From: Sciurus carolinensis
Lineage: Eukaryota; Chordata; Mammalia; Rodentia; Sciuridae
Assembly (NCBI RefSeq): GCF_902686445.1
Contig: NC_062214.1
Coordinates: 94,220,738 to 94,284,737, forward strand
Direction of reading: 5' to 3'
DNA: 64,000 nucleotides
Under the pieces are notes generated by a model. It did no database searches. It saw only the letters and a program-made list of their open reading frames with translations, and was not told the DNA's origin. The first letter of the stretch is position 1. Every line of letters begins with the position of its first letter. Of the stretch, positions 10,871-21,813 are shown piece after piece. Made by a program: the position numbers and the translations under genes.

Positions 10871-11446
10871 GTTTATATTCTTATTTACAAAGGAGTGGCA
10901 TTATTGGTTTGTAAAATATGCTTATAGTCAACTTTATCAGATGTTGCCAAATTGCTTTTCAGAATTACACATATTTATGCTCCTACTCATGATGAATGAG
11001 TGTTCCTGTTATTTTGCCTCATTTTCTACATTTGTATTTCAAAACATAACATTTTTCACCCACCGATGGTATGAATTGATATATCATTGTCTTAATTTAC
11101 ATATCCCTTATCATTACTGGGACTGGACAACTTTTTATGTTTTTGGCCATTTCAGATTCCTCTTTTGTGAATTACTTGTTCATATCCTTTGCTTTTTTTC
11201 TCATTTGGGTTATTGTTTGTCTTTTATTTATTATTTATAAAAGTTCTTTATATATTCTGAGTATTAATTTCTTACTGGTTTTAGGCCCTGGATGATTTTT
11301 CCTCTTAGTTTGTGGTTTTCCTTTTAATCTTGTTTATGATATTTTTTGTTAGAAGTTTTAATGTACTCATATTTATCAATCTCTTTCAATAAAATTACTT
11401 ACTATTTGTATCTTTGGAAGATTCTTTCTATACTTTTAGGTCCTAA

Positions 11447-11447
<1 letters not shown>

Positions 11448-11480
<33 letters not shown>

Positions 11481-11503
11481 GTTTATATATATATATATAT
11501 GTA
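11448..11503. repeat. (AT)n-rich tract
   Basis: Alternating AT/TATA repeats with short interruptions, within the ancient L1 relic. Confidence 0.9.
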
Positions 11504-11527
11504 TAATTAGTCAATAGTGCCATGTCA

Positions 11528-11666
11528 TTTATTTATCTTTTTAAATATTTTTTTAATTGTCAATGGACTTTTATTTAATTAATTCATTTATATGTGGTGC
11601 TGAGAATCATACCCATGCTCTCACACGTTAGGCAAGTGCTCTACCACTGAGTCACAACCCCAGCCT
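11528..11666 (-). mobile_element. ID-type SINE with extended 3' tail, antisense
   Basis: On the minus strand: GGCTGGGGTTGTGACTCAGTGG, AGAGCACTTGCCTAACGTGTGAG, then TGGGTATGATTCTCAGCACC and the conserved tail extension with ACATATAAATGAATTAA and CCATTGACAATTAAAAAAA. The same extended tail occurs at 31602-31726. Confidence 0.85.
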
Positions 11667-12330
11667 ACTTATGTATGTTTTTCCAAATGTTTTAGAAGGT
11701 TTTTTTGTGTGTGTTTAGTCTTTAATACACTTAAGATTTATTTCTGAATAAAATATCAGAGTATGATAAAAATATTTTCTTTCCCATGTGGATATCTGGT
11801 TGTTCTAGCATAATTTGGTGACCAGTTTTTTTTTTTTTTTTTTCTTTTCTTTAGTTTACCTCCAAGTTTCCACCTATGTGGGAAGGCACGTATCTGTTTC
11901 TGGACTTTTTATCCTGTTTCACTGTTCTATTTATCCCTGAGTCATAGAGTACTTTTTAATTGCTACAGATTTATAATAAATCTTCAAAGTTCAATTTCTA
12001 ATAAGTCTTTAAAGCTGGTGAATTCCCAGCTTTAAATAAGGAATAATTGTCCTTATTCTATTGTCTATTTCATAGTCTTTAACTTCCACGTGCATTTTAG
12101 AGTCTGCATGTTAAATTGCACACACATACCCAACCCCTTCATACAGACACACCATGTTGGGGTTTTGAAATTGTGGTGTGTTTAGAGATAAATTTGGTGA
12201 GAAAAAACACTTATGTTAGAGTCTTTCCTCAATAAGCATTGTATTTATTTTCACTCATTTAGATCTTTCTTTTGATAGTTCTATAATTTCATCTGAAAGA
12301 TTTTTGTACGTAGTATTTTTAGAAAATTTT

Positions 12331-12563
12331 CTAACTTTGGTTTTTAATTTGAACCTCTGGGTGTATTTTTTGTGAACAATTTTCCACTTTTCTAATATTC
12401 TCTTTAGCTATGTCTAATTGGCTGTTAAACAAATTCACTTGATTTTTAATTTTAGTTGTTGCATTTTGGGTTCTATAATTTCTATGTAAGTCTTTAAAAA
12501 ATATGGATTTCGGCTGAAATTCTCTTACACCATCTACTACCTTAAATTTATAAGCCCTTTTAT
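12331..12563. other. AT-rich sequence, nothing recognised
   Basis: May continue the ancient L1, but no diagnostic motif is seen. Confidence 0.3.
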
Positions 12564-12586
12564 GGTGTGTGTGTGTGTGTGTGTGT

Positions 12587-12640
<54 letters not shown>

Positions 12641-12662
12641 AAGAGAGAGAGAGATTGTGTGT
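12564..12662. repeat. Compound (GT)n-(GA)n microsatellite
   Basis: A GT run (about 12565-12587) passes directly into a GA run (about 12588-12655) with a few G interruptions. The antisense open frame across it is purely repeat-encoded (SLSL/THTH) and is not a gene. Confidence 0.95.
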
Positions 12663-12904
12663 ATGTATGCAGAAAAGGAGACTGTGAACTAGACAGGTAT
12701 TCCTGAAAGTATCCATTACAAAATACATTTGACTGTTATTGTTTTTCAACAACAGTTATTAGGTTAGTTAGAACATATTTTTATAAAGAAAGAACTCATC
12801 GTAGTTTCATATTAAAATAAGTATTTGAATTTTTGAAATAGTCAAAGTATATTATTTTTTAAAACTAGGATATTCCATTCAGTTAGGGTTTATGAAGTAT
12901 CACT

Positions 12905-13010
12905 AAACTGGGAGGTTCCAGAGGATGGGTTTGTGCTTCTTTTTCCTTTTGGCATCCCAGTGCCTGGAATAGTGTTTGGCATAAATTAAATGTTCAACAA
13001 ATGTTTTAAA
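12905..13010 (+). repeat. L2 3' end
   Basis: Ends with the L2 3' signature: 'CATCCCAGTGCCTGGAATAGTGTTTGGCATAAATTAAATGTTCAACAAATGTTTT'. Confidence 0.65.
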
Positions 13011-13180
13011 ATTGAAGTGAATTAATATTATAATAAAGTTACCTTTCCTGAACACAGCCTGATTAATTAGGGGTAGGGGATTAGAAGATAATTTTGTGGT
13101 AAGTCTAGAATATAAAGTTTTCTATGTATAAACCAAGATGCTACTGAATTATTTAATGTTTTAAAAACTATATTCATCTT

Positions 13181-13388
13181 GCCAGGTGCAGTGTTGCATG
13201 CCTGTAATTCCAGCAGCTGGGGAGGCTGAGATAGGATCACAAGTTCAAAGCCAGCCTCAGCAAAAAGCCAAGTACTAAGCAACTCAGTGAGACCTGTCTC
13301 TAAATAAAATACAAAACAGGGCTGGGGATGTGACTCAGTGGTTGAATGTCCCTGAGTTCAATCCCCAGTACCCCCAAAACACAAAACG
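13181..13388 (+). mobile_element. Composite B1/ID-type SINE with target-site duplication
   Basis: Well-preserved composite SINE: B1-like front (GTAATTCCAGCAGCTGGGGAGG), linker (CTCTAAATAAAATAC), ID-like back (GGGCTGGGGATGTGACTCAG; TTCAATCCCCAGTACC) and a short A-rich tail. It is flanked by AAACTATATTCA at 13165-13176 and 13389-13400. Confidence 0.92.
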
Positions 13389-13400
13389 AAACTATATTCA

Positions 13401-15329
13401 CTTCAATAGAAAACTCTCAAAGTGTTAAGCTTAGATTAACAACAAGGGAAGGGAAGAAGAAAGGATGGGAAGAGAGGGAAAAAGAATTCAGGCATAGAGC
13501 CCTGGAAATAGAAGTCCCTCCTGCTCAATAAAGTCCAGAATTGTTGGAGACTCTTGGATATGCTCTTTTGGCTTGGAGTTGGAGAACTTCTATGGATTTT
13601 AGTACAGAATGGCCACCTAGATGTGGCTAAGATTAAATATGCTACTAGATATTTACATTTTTGGACAGTTTGAATTGGTTATTGAGGAGAGATTTGGGAA
13701 AGGTTGAACATCTGATTAAAGTGTAATTCGGTGATAGGTTTTTACTAAGCAAGTTCCAGGTGGCTTCTGTAAGAGATGCTAGTGCTATAATCTGCCTAAA
13801 GTAGGAGGAACAAATGGTTGTAGTTCTCAGTTGTGCCTTCCTTTTAGAAATGGGAAACAGGTTAGTTTGCAATTAAAAACAAGACTAAGTCTTGATATAA
13901 GCTGAGAGCAATTTTCTACTTTTTCAGATTGCTATTAGAAACAAGAAAGCTAAGAGATTTGTCATGTCCATGAGCAATCTAGTTTTGCTGTATAAACAAT
14001 TTAAAATATAATGTGCTGTACGGTCTGGTAGCATGTGACATAACCTCAGGGAATGTTTACTTTTTACCTGTGGTCAGTCTTCCATCAATCAGAATACTCT
14101 TAGGACTCAAGATGGAAAGTCTGGGATCACATAACCTCTAAGTTGTCATTCATCACTTGGCTAAGTGATGGCTCTGATTGAGCAAGCAGGAGTATTATTT
14201 ATTGGTAGAAGTAGTTGGAAAGAAACAATTTTGACATTGTCAAAAATAACCTAGTATTTAAATCAACTAGAATTCAAAATGCAAGAAAGTATCTCTTTAT
14301 CTGTTTATCCATTTATCTCATAGTTCCAAAATAAACCTGAGACTTATACAAATGCACACAAATTATCATATACTGTTTTATGTGGAAAAAAATTAAGAGA
14401 TGATAGGTAGGTATAGAGATAAGATTGGAAGACTATTAGAATAACTAATATCTTCTCTCCCTGGTGGGATTATGGATTATTTTTATTTTCTTCATTGAGC
14501 TTCTCTGTATTTCACAAAATTCTTGCAATGAATGTGTATCATATTTTAAATAAGTGTTGAGTAATAACTCATTTAATAAATAATTTTCTACAAAATCTTA
14601 TTAAAGGATAAATAACAATAAGTATTAAAAATTATGTATGCCTACTCAATAAAACAGACAACAAATTGAAATGAAGAGAATATGAGAAGAGGAGAGGTAA
14701 GCTGAGAGGAGGGCAGGGTTTGGCCACAAAGAGACAAGCAGAGAAGGATAGCACACTTGGTAAGCAGGGACTTCAAACTCATTGAGTTTTTTCTCCACAT
14801 CATGGCTTTGAACATCATAACTGATGTTGTCTCACAAAGTTGTGGGGGCTGAAATAAGTCAATTGCTCAAGAGAAGTAAGATTTTTGGTCCTTATACCAA
14901 AGACTACTCTCTCCTAAGGTTCTTCTTAAGAGAAGTTTCTCTATGTATATGTGGACATTTGGAGGGCAGCCCCCCACCCTGGGACCCAAACAGCCCATGT
15001 GAGCCAGCCAGCTCATGTGTCGCTGCGGCAATTCTCTGGCACGCTGCCTCCCTCCTGACCAGACCTCCAGCCCCTTTCTCCAGAGTTGCTGCACCCTCTA
15101 AGGAATTCACCTCCCCACGTGCACTGGGACTCCCACCCTGCTCCTTCTCCACATGGAGTCGGGTCTGGATCCCACATCGATCTGTGTTGACATTGCTCTT
15201 CCTGCTTCTGTTCTGTGACCTCCTTGAATACTTGTCAACGTGGCAGGGTGATCTGAATTCAAGTAGATCACCACTACCTCTATTCACACCTCTCAGTGAC
15301 TTCGAGTTCATCTTTCCAGCAAGAACAAA
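13401..15329. other. Mostly unique sequence
   Basis: 13401-14430 and 14570-15329 show no repeat I recognise. 14440-14560 ('GGTGGGATTATGGATTATTTTTATTTTC' and 'CAATGAATGTGTATCATATTT') resembles an ancient L1-type 3' UTR in sense orientation. Two long overlapping open frames on opposite strands (14824-15342 plus, 14904-15347 minus) lie in a GC-richer patch. Neither has a recognisable domain or splice context. Confidence 0.4.
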
Positions 15330-15790
15330 ATCTTTAGAATGACTCACAAGCCCCTGATGACTGGGCCTGGCCGTGGCCTACTTGGAGAGGCCAAGTTCCC
15401 GCCTCTCCCTCCTCTGCCCTCGGAGGTATAGCAGTCACACAGCCCGGGTGCCTTCCTACTTTAGTCCCTTTGAGTTTGCCATTCCCTGTGCCCTCAGCTC
15501 TTTCTGCCTGTTCATCTTTCTTTTATTAATAATTCAGTTAAACATCCAGATAAAGTCTGTTCCCCCTTTTATAATTTCCTGTGGGAGCTCACACCTTTCC
15601 TTCTCAGCACTCACCATTGTTTGTGGTTCATGTTCATTTGAGTAATCATTTTGTGTTGTGTTGGTCGCTCACCCCTAGACTGGCTTCATGAAGGTGGGGA
15701 ATCTTTCGCTGGCAGTCGTTGTCTCTTGTGGAAACAGGGCTTAAGCACACGACAAGAGCCCACTGTTGAACGACTGAATGAAGGTCCTGA
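15330..15790 (+). repeat. L2 fragment
   Basis: Sense L2 3' region: the 'TTTGCCATTCCCTGTGCCC' block, the ATAATTTCCTGTGGGAGCTCACACC block, 'CTGGCTTCATGAAGGTGGGGAATC' and the terminal 'TTGAACGACTGAATGAAGG'. Diverged. Overlapping open frames are not supported as genes. Confidence 0.6.
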
Positions 15791-16237
15791 AGAGTTCACT
15801 GGAGGGTCCTCTATCCACTCCTCACACCCTTCTAGCTTTACTCACTAGTTTGGAAGCAGGATCAAGTAGAAAATTGGAAGCCCACTTGTTCCTTGCTCTG
15901 GAGCATCTCAATAAAAAATGGGGATTGAGGGTTGCTGGGCAACCAAAGGAAGTTCCAGAAGAACACACCTGGCAACATCTTCCAGTCAAAATTTTGTATT
16001 TGGATTCAACATGCAGTTTTGCGAGTAGCTTCATCTGCTTTTGGAATAGGAAAAATATTCCTCTCTCTGTCCTCTTCTCCATTCAATTGTTTCAATCTTA
16101 AGAACATAACTGGTCTCAGTTTTGAAGGGAGAGAAGTGCAAGCTCTACAATTCTATCTAAGTCACATCTGGATTCTTATAAGAAAAGGAACACAGAGCTG
16201 TTGGGTGGAATTGTATAAGGGTGGATGAAGAAGTTTG
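15791..16237. other. Unique sequence, nothing recognised
   Basis: Overlapping short open frames on both strands but no recognisable protein or repeat. Confidence 0.4.
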
Positions 16238-16440
16238 AAAAGTGTGTTTTGGTAGCGCATGCGTATAATTCCAGCTATCTGGGAGACTGAGGCAGAATGA
16301 TTGCAAATTCAAGGTCAGACTGGGCAACTTAGTGAGGCCCTGCCTCAAAATAACATACAATAAAATGGGCTGGGATGTAGCTCATGGGTAAAGCATCCTA
16401 GGTTCAATCCCAAGGACCATTTTTTGATTTAAAAAAAAAA
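16238..16440 (+). mobile_element. Composite B1/ID-type SINE
   Basis: B1-like front (GTATAATTCCAGCTATCTGGGAG; GCAGAATGATTGCAAATTC), linker, ID-like back (GGGCTGGGATGTAGCTCATGG; TTCAATCCC) and an A tail at 16430-16440. The first bases are more diverged than in the other copies. Confidence 0.85.
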
Positions 16441-16456
16441 GCTCTTTGAAGCATGA

Positions 16457-16603
16457 ACTTGTTTAGATTTTTCTTTTTGACTGGGGATTGAACATAGGGT
16501 CACTCAACCTCTGAGCCACATCCCATCCCCAGTGCCCCCCTTTTTTTTTTTTTACATTTTATTATAAACAGGGTCTCACTGATTTGCGTAGTGCCTCGCT
16601 TTT
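16457..16603 (-). mobile_element. Composite SINE, right half (split by L1)
   Basis: Antisense SINE beginning near 16468: an ID-like part (GACTGGGGATTGAACATAGG .. CCCATCCCCAG) and a linker, continuing into the B1-like part up to the L1 insertion point. The other half resumes at 23264. The outer repeat ACTTGTTTA at 16457-16465 matches 23350-23358, the SINE's own target-site duplication. 16591-16603 is the L1 target-site duplication. Confidence 0.9.
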
Positions 16604-16802
16604 TTTTTTTTATTACTATACACAAATGGGATACATGTTGTTTCTCTATTTGTACATGGCGTAAAGGCATACCATTTGCATAATCATACATCTACATAGG
16701 GTAATGTTTGATTCATTCTGTTATTTTTCTCCCTTCCCCCCACACTTCCCACCCCTCTTTTCCCTCTATACAGTCCTTCCTTCCTCCATTCTTGCCCCCC
16801 TC

Positions 16803-16834
16803 CCTAAACCTAACTCTAAACCTAACACTAACTC
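16803..16834 (-). repeat. Telomere-like degenerate repeat in L1 3' UTR
   Basis: On the plus strand, five units resembling CCTAAA/CCTAAC (CCTAAACCTAACTCTAAACC, then TAACACTAACTC). They sit in the 3' UTR between ORF2 and the poly(A) tail. Confidence 0.75.
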
Positions 16835-16857
16835 TTCCCACCCCACATTATGTGTCC

Positions 16858-19800
16858 TCATCCACTTATTAGCGATATCATTCTTCCTTTGGTTTTTTGA
16901 GATTGGCTTATCTCACTTAGCATGATATTCTCCAGTTTCATCCATTTGCCTGCAAATGCCATAATTTTATCATTCTTTATGGCAGAGTAATATTCCATTG
17001 TATATATATACCACATTTTCTTTATCCATTCATCAATTGAAGGACATCTAGGTTGGTTCCACAATCTGGCTATTGTGAACTGAGCAGCTATGAACATTGA
17101 TGTGGCTGTATCTTTGTAATATGCTGATTTTAAATCCTTTGGGCATAGGCCAAGGAGTGGGATAGCTGGGTCAAATGGTGGTTCCATTCCAAGTTTTCTA
17201 AGGAGTCTCCATATTGCTTTCGAGAGTGGCTGTGCTAATTTGCAGCCCCACCAGCAATGTATGAGTGTACCTTTCTCCCCACATCCTCGCCAACACCTGT
17301 TGTTGCTTGTATTCTTGATAATCGCCATTCTAATTGGGGTGAGATAGAATCTTAGGGTGGTTTTGATTTGCAATTCTCTTATTACTAGAGATGTTGAACA
17401 TTTTTCCATATGTTTGTTGATTGCTTATAGATCTTCTGTGAAGTGTCTATTCATTTCCTTAGCCCATTTGTCGATTGGATTACTTGCATTCTTGGTGTAG
17501 AGTTTTTTGAGTTCTTTATAGATTCTGGAGATTAGCGCTCTATCTGAAGTATGATTGGCAAAGATTTTCTCCCACTCTGTAGGCTCTTTCTTCGCATTGC
17601 TGATAGTTTTCTTTGCTGAGAGAAAGCTTTTTAGTTTGAATCTATCCCAGTTATTAATTCTTGCTTTTATTTCTTGTGCTATGGGAGTCCTGTTGAGGAA
17701 GTCTGGTCCTAAGCCGACATGTTGAAGCTCTGGACCTACTTTTTCTTCTATAAGATGCAAGGTCTCTGGTCTGATTCCGAGATCCTTAATCCATTTTGAG
17801 TTTAGTTTTGTGCATGGTGAGAGATATGGGTTTAGTTTCATTCTGTTGCATATGGATTTCCAATTCTCCCAGCACCATTTGTTGAAGAGGCTATCTTTTC
17901 TCCATTGCATATTTTTGGCCCCTTTGTCTAGTATGAGAAAATTGTATTTATTTGGGTTTGTGTCCGTGTCCTCTATTCTGTACCATTGATCCACCTATCT
18001 ATTTTGGTACCAATACCATGCCGTTTTTGTGACTATTGCTTTGTAGTAGAGTTGAAGATCTGGTATTGCAATACCCCCTGCTTCACTCTTTCTGCCAAGG
18101 ATTGCTTTAGTTATTCTGGGTTTTTTATTCTTCCAGAAGAATTTCATAATTGCTTGCTCTATTTCTGTAAGGTACATCATTGGGATTTTAATTGGAATTG
18201 CATTGAATCTGTATAGCAATTTTGGTAGTATAGCCATTTGGACAATATTAATTCTTCCTATCCAAGAACATGGGAGATCTTTCCATCTTCTAAGGTTTTC
18301 TTTAATTTCTTTCTTTAGTGTTCTGTAGTTCTCATTGTAGAGGTCTTTCACCTCTTTTGTGAGATTGATTACCAAGTATTTTATTTTTTTCGAAGCTATT
18401 GTGAATGGGGTAGTTTTCCTGATTTCTCTTTCTGAAGATTCATCCCTTATGTATAAAAATGCCTTAGATTTATGTGCATTGATCTTATATCCCGCTACTT
18501 TACTGAATTCACTTATGAGATCTAAACGTTTTCTGGTGGAATTTCCTGGTTCCTCTAAGTATACAATAATATCATCAGCAAATAGGGATAGTGTGAGTTC
18601 TTCTTTTCCTATTCGTATCCCTTTAATTTCTTTGGACTGTCTAATTGCTCTGGCTAGAGTTTCAAGGACGATATTGAATAGAAGTGGTGAAAGAGGGCAT
18701 CCCTGCCTTGTTCCAGTTTTTAGAGGGAATGCTTTCAGTTTTTCACCATTTAGAATGATATTAGCCATGGGCTTAGCGTAGATGGCCTTTACAATGTTAA
18801 GGAATGTTCCCACTATCCCTATTTTTTCTAGTGTTTTGAGCATGAAGGGGTGCTGTATTTTATCAAATGCTTTCTCTGCATCTATCGAAATAATCATGTG
18901 ATTCTTGACTTTAAGTCTATTGATATGGTGAATGACATTTATTGATTTCCTGATGTTGAACCAACCTTGCATCCCTGGGATGAAACCCACTTGATCATGG
19001 TGCACTATCTTTTTAATATGTTTTTGTATGCGATTTGCTAAAATTTTGTTCAGAATTTTTGCATCGATGTTCATTAAGGATATTGGTCTGAAATTTTCTT
19101 TCCTGGATGTGTCTCTGTCTGGTTTAGGTATCAGGGTAATATTGGCTTCGTAGAATGAGTTTGGGAGGGTTCCCTCCTCTTCTATTTTATGGAATACTTT
19201 GAGAAGTATTGGAATGAGCTCTTCTTTGAAGGTTTTCTAGAACTCGGCTGAGAACCCATCTGGTCCTGGACTTTTCTTTGTTGGTAGGCTATTGATGACT
19301 TCTATTTCATTACTTGAAATTGGTCTATTTAAATTGTGTATGTCATCCTCGTTCAGTTTAGTCAATTCATATGTCTCTAGAAACCTGTTGATGTCTTCAA
19401 AATTTTCTATTTTGTTGGAGTATAGATTTTCAAAATAGCTTCCAATTATGTTTTGTATTTCAGTCGTGTCTGTTGTGATATTTCCTTGTTCATTCCGAAT
19501 TTTAGTGATTTGGGTTTTCTCTCGTCTTCTCTTTGTTAGTGTGGCTAAAGGTTTATCAATTTTGTTTATTTTTTCAAAGAACCAACTGTTTATTTTGTCA
19601 ATTTTTGTATTGTTTCTTTTGTTTCAATTTCGTTGATTTCAGCTCTGAGTTTAACTATTTTCTGTCTTCTACTACTTTTGGTGTTGGTCTGTTCTTCCTT
19701 TTCTAGGGCTTTGAGCTGTAGTGTTAGGTCATTTATTTTTTGAGTTTTACTTCTTTTATTAAATGTGCTCCATGAAATAAATCTTCCTCTAAGTACTGCT

Positions 19801-20679
19801 TTCATAGTGTCCCAGAGATTTTGATATGATGTTTCTTTGTTCTCATTTACCTCTAAGAATTTTTTAATTTCCTTCCTAATATCTTCTGTTATCCATTCAT
19901 CATATAATAGCATATTGTTTAATCTCCAGGTGTTGGAGTAGTTTCTGTTTTTTACTCTTTCATTTATTTCTAACTTCATTCCATTATGATCTGATAGAAT
20001 ACAAGGTAGTGTCTCTATCTTCTTGTATTTGCTGACATTAGCTTTGTGGCATAATATATGGTCTATTTTAGACAATATGTGCTGCTGAGAAGAAAGTGTA
20101 TTCGCTCTTGGTTGGATGGTATGTTCTATAAATGTCTGTTAAGTCTAAATTATTGATTGTGTTATTGAGATCTATGGTTTCTTTGTTCAATTTTTGTTTG
20201 GAAGATCTGTCCAGTGGTGAGAGAGGCATGTTAAAATCACCTAGTATTATTGTGTTATGGTCTATTTGGTTTCTAAAATTGAGAAGGATTTGTTTAACAT
20301 ACATGGATGAGCCACTGTTTGGGGCATAGATGTTTATGATTGTTATATCTTGCTGATTTATGCTTCCCTTAAGCAGTATGAAATGTCCTTCTTTATCCCT
20401 TCTGACTAACATTGGCTTGAAGTTCACATTATCTGAAATGAGGATGGATACTCCAGCTTTTTTGCTGAGTCCATGTGCCTGGTATGTTTTTCCCCATCCT
20501 TTCACCTTTAGTCTATGCGTATCTCTTTCTATGAGGTGAGTATCTTGCAGGCAACATATTGTTGGATCTTTCTTTTTAATCCAATCTGCCAGTCTATGTC
20601 TTTTGATTGATGAATTCAGGTCATTAACATTCAGGGTTATTATTGAGATATGATTTGTATTCCCGGTCATTTGGTTCAT
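16858..20679 (-). pseudogene. L1 ORF2 (endonuclease-reverse transcriptase), broken
   Basis: ORF2 normally encodes a target-nicking endonuclease and a reverse transcriptase acting in a ribonucleoprotein particle. The start is at 20679 or, more likely, the second Met (MTGNTNHI) at 20670. Visible in order: endonuclease motifs LNVN, CLQDTHL (usually CLQETHL), GDFN and SDHN; reverse transcriptase with FADD at 18571-18582; a C-terminal Cys-rich knuckle ([18 protein letters not shown]). Lesions: frameshift near 20075 (a few bases lost versus the 39-44 kb copy), one-base-deletion-type frameshift near 19605, and in-frame stops at 19237-19239, 17995-17997 and 17425-17427. No active protein is expected. 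Confidence 0.93.
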
Positions 20680-20689
20680 ATTTAAAATT

Positions 20690-20724
<35 letters not shown>

Positions 20725-20729
20725 TTTTT
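20690..20729 (-). repeat. (TAAA)n in ORF1-ORF2 spacer
   Basis: The plus strand shows about nine TTTA units between the two L1 ORFs. The older copy at 42273-42329 lacks this run, so it expanded in this lineage or copy. Confidence 0.9.
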
Positions 20730-20766
20730 TGACACATCTTGGTTCCTCCTTTATTTGACAGTTCCT

Positions 20767-21813
20767 TTAGGGTAATTCCTCCCTTTGCTGATTTGCTTCT
20801 TTGTTTTTTATCTCTTCTTCATGGAATATTTTGCTGAGAATGTTCTGTAATGCTGGCTTTCTTTTTGTAAATTCTTTTAGCTTTTGTTTATCATGGAAGG
20901 ATTTTATTTCATCGTCAAATTTGAAGGTAAGTTTTGCTGGGTATAAGATTCTTGGTTGGCATCCATTTTCTTTCAGAGCTTGAAAAATGTTGTTCCAGGC
21001 CCTTCTAGCTTTTAGGGTCTGGATTGAAAAATCTGCTGATATCCGTATTGGTTTCCCCCTGAATGTAATTTGGTTCTTTTCTCTCACAGCCTTTAAAATT
21101 CTGTCTTTATTTTGTATGTTAGGTATTTTCATTATAATGTGCCTTGGTGTGGGTCTGTTGTAATTTTGTGTATTTGGAGTCCTATAAGCCTCTTGAACTT
21201 GATTTTCCATTTCATTCTTCAGATTTGGGAAATTTTCTGATATTATTTCATTGAATAGATTATTCATTCCTTTGGTTTGTTTCTCTAAGCCTTCCTCAAT
21301 CCCAATAATTCTCAAATTTGGCCTTTTCATGATGTCCCATAGTTCTTGCAGATTCTGTTCATGATTTCTTACCATCTTCTCTGTTTGTTCAACTTTGCTT
21401 TCGAGATTAAATATTTTGTCTTCATTATCTGAAGTTCTGTCTTCCAGGTGTTCTATCCTATTGGTTATGCTTTCTATGGAGTTCTTAATTTGGTTTATTG
21501 TTTCCTTCATTTCAAGGATTTCTGTTTGGTTTTTTTTCAATATCTCTAACTCTTTATTGAAATGATCTTTTGCTTCCTGTATTTGCTCTTTTAACTGTCG
21601 ATTGGTGCTATCATTCAATGCCTGTATTTGCTCTTTCATCTCATCATTCAATGCCTGCATTTGCTCTTTCATCTCATCGTTTGCTTCCCTAATCATTTTA
21701 ATTATGTACATTCTGAACTCCCTTTCTGTCATTTCTTCTGCCATGCTGTCGTTGGATTTTATTGATGTAACATCTAGATTTGTTTGGGGCATTTTCTTCC
21801 CTTGTTTTCTCAT
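20767..21813 (-). CDS. L1 ORF1 protein, intact open frame
   Basis: 348 codons with no internal stop, close to the usual ~340 aa. ORF1p is an RNA-binding nucleic-acid chaperone that trimerises and coats L1 RNA. Visible: an N-terminal segment with MTEREFRMYIIKMIREAN, a long coiled coil (about residues 35-150, rich in E/K/Q with regular I/L/M), an RRM-like domain starting at NLRIIGIEEG, and a basic C-terminal domain containing RRAWNNIFQALKENG. The coiled coil contains a tandem 11-residue unit (DEMKEQ[M/I]QALN twice) that the older L1 at 43.2 kb has once. The start MRKQGKK is supported by the same start in the older copy (43324). Whether it is expressed cannot be told; ORF2 downstream is broken. 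Confidence 0.9.
   Translation of the reverse strand: MRKQGKKMPQTNLDVTSIKSNDSMAEEMTEREFRMYIIKMIREANDEMKEQMQALNDEMKEQIQALNDSTNRQLKEQIQEAKDHFNKELEILKKNQTEILEMKETINQIKNSIESITNRIEHLEDRTSDNEDKIFNLESKVEQTEKMVRNHEQNLQELWDIMKRPNLRIIGIEEGLEKQTKGMNNLFNEIISENFPNLKNEMENQVQEAYRTPNTQNYNRPTPRHIIMKIPNIQNKDRILKAVREKNQITFRGKPIRISADFSIQTLKARRAWNNIFQALKENGCQPRILYPAKLTFKFDDEIKSFHDKQKLKEFTKRKPALQNILSKIFHEEEIKNKEANQQREELP
21612..21677 (-). repeat. 33-bp tandem duplication in ORF1 coiled coil
   Basis: Two adjacent 33-bp units (21612-21644 and 21645-21677) differ at one base. They encode an 11-residue coiled-coil unit twice, in frame. Confidence 0.95.

Larger units (their letters stand above)
10400..12330 (-). mobile_element. 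Ancient L1 (L1M-type) ORF2/3' UTR relic
   Basis: Antisense, highly diverged L1. It shows 3' UTR-like sequence near 10411-10600, the ORF2 C-terminal region near 10940-11420, the 'GTTCTATTTATCCCTGAGTC' region near 11925-11945, and 'TAGATCTTTCTTTTGATAGTTCTATAATTTC' near 12261-12290. It is interrupted by a MIR-like block (10660-10870), an (AT)n tract and an antisense ID SINE (11528-11666). Coding capacity is lost. A MIR inside the span suggests that more than one fragment is being joined here. Confidence 0.6.

Noticed and set aside
14824..15347. 172-codon sense and 147-codon antisense open frames over the same stretch
   Set aside because: They overlap on opposite strands in a GC-richer patch, show no domain or splice context, and compositional openness explains both.
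16803..16834. Interstitial telomere fusion site
   Set aside because: The units are few, degenerate and lie inside an L1 3' UTR with intact boundaries.
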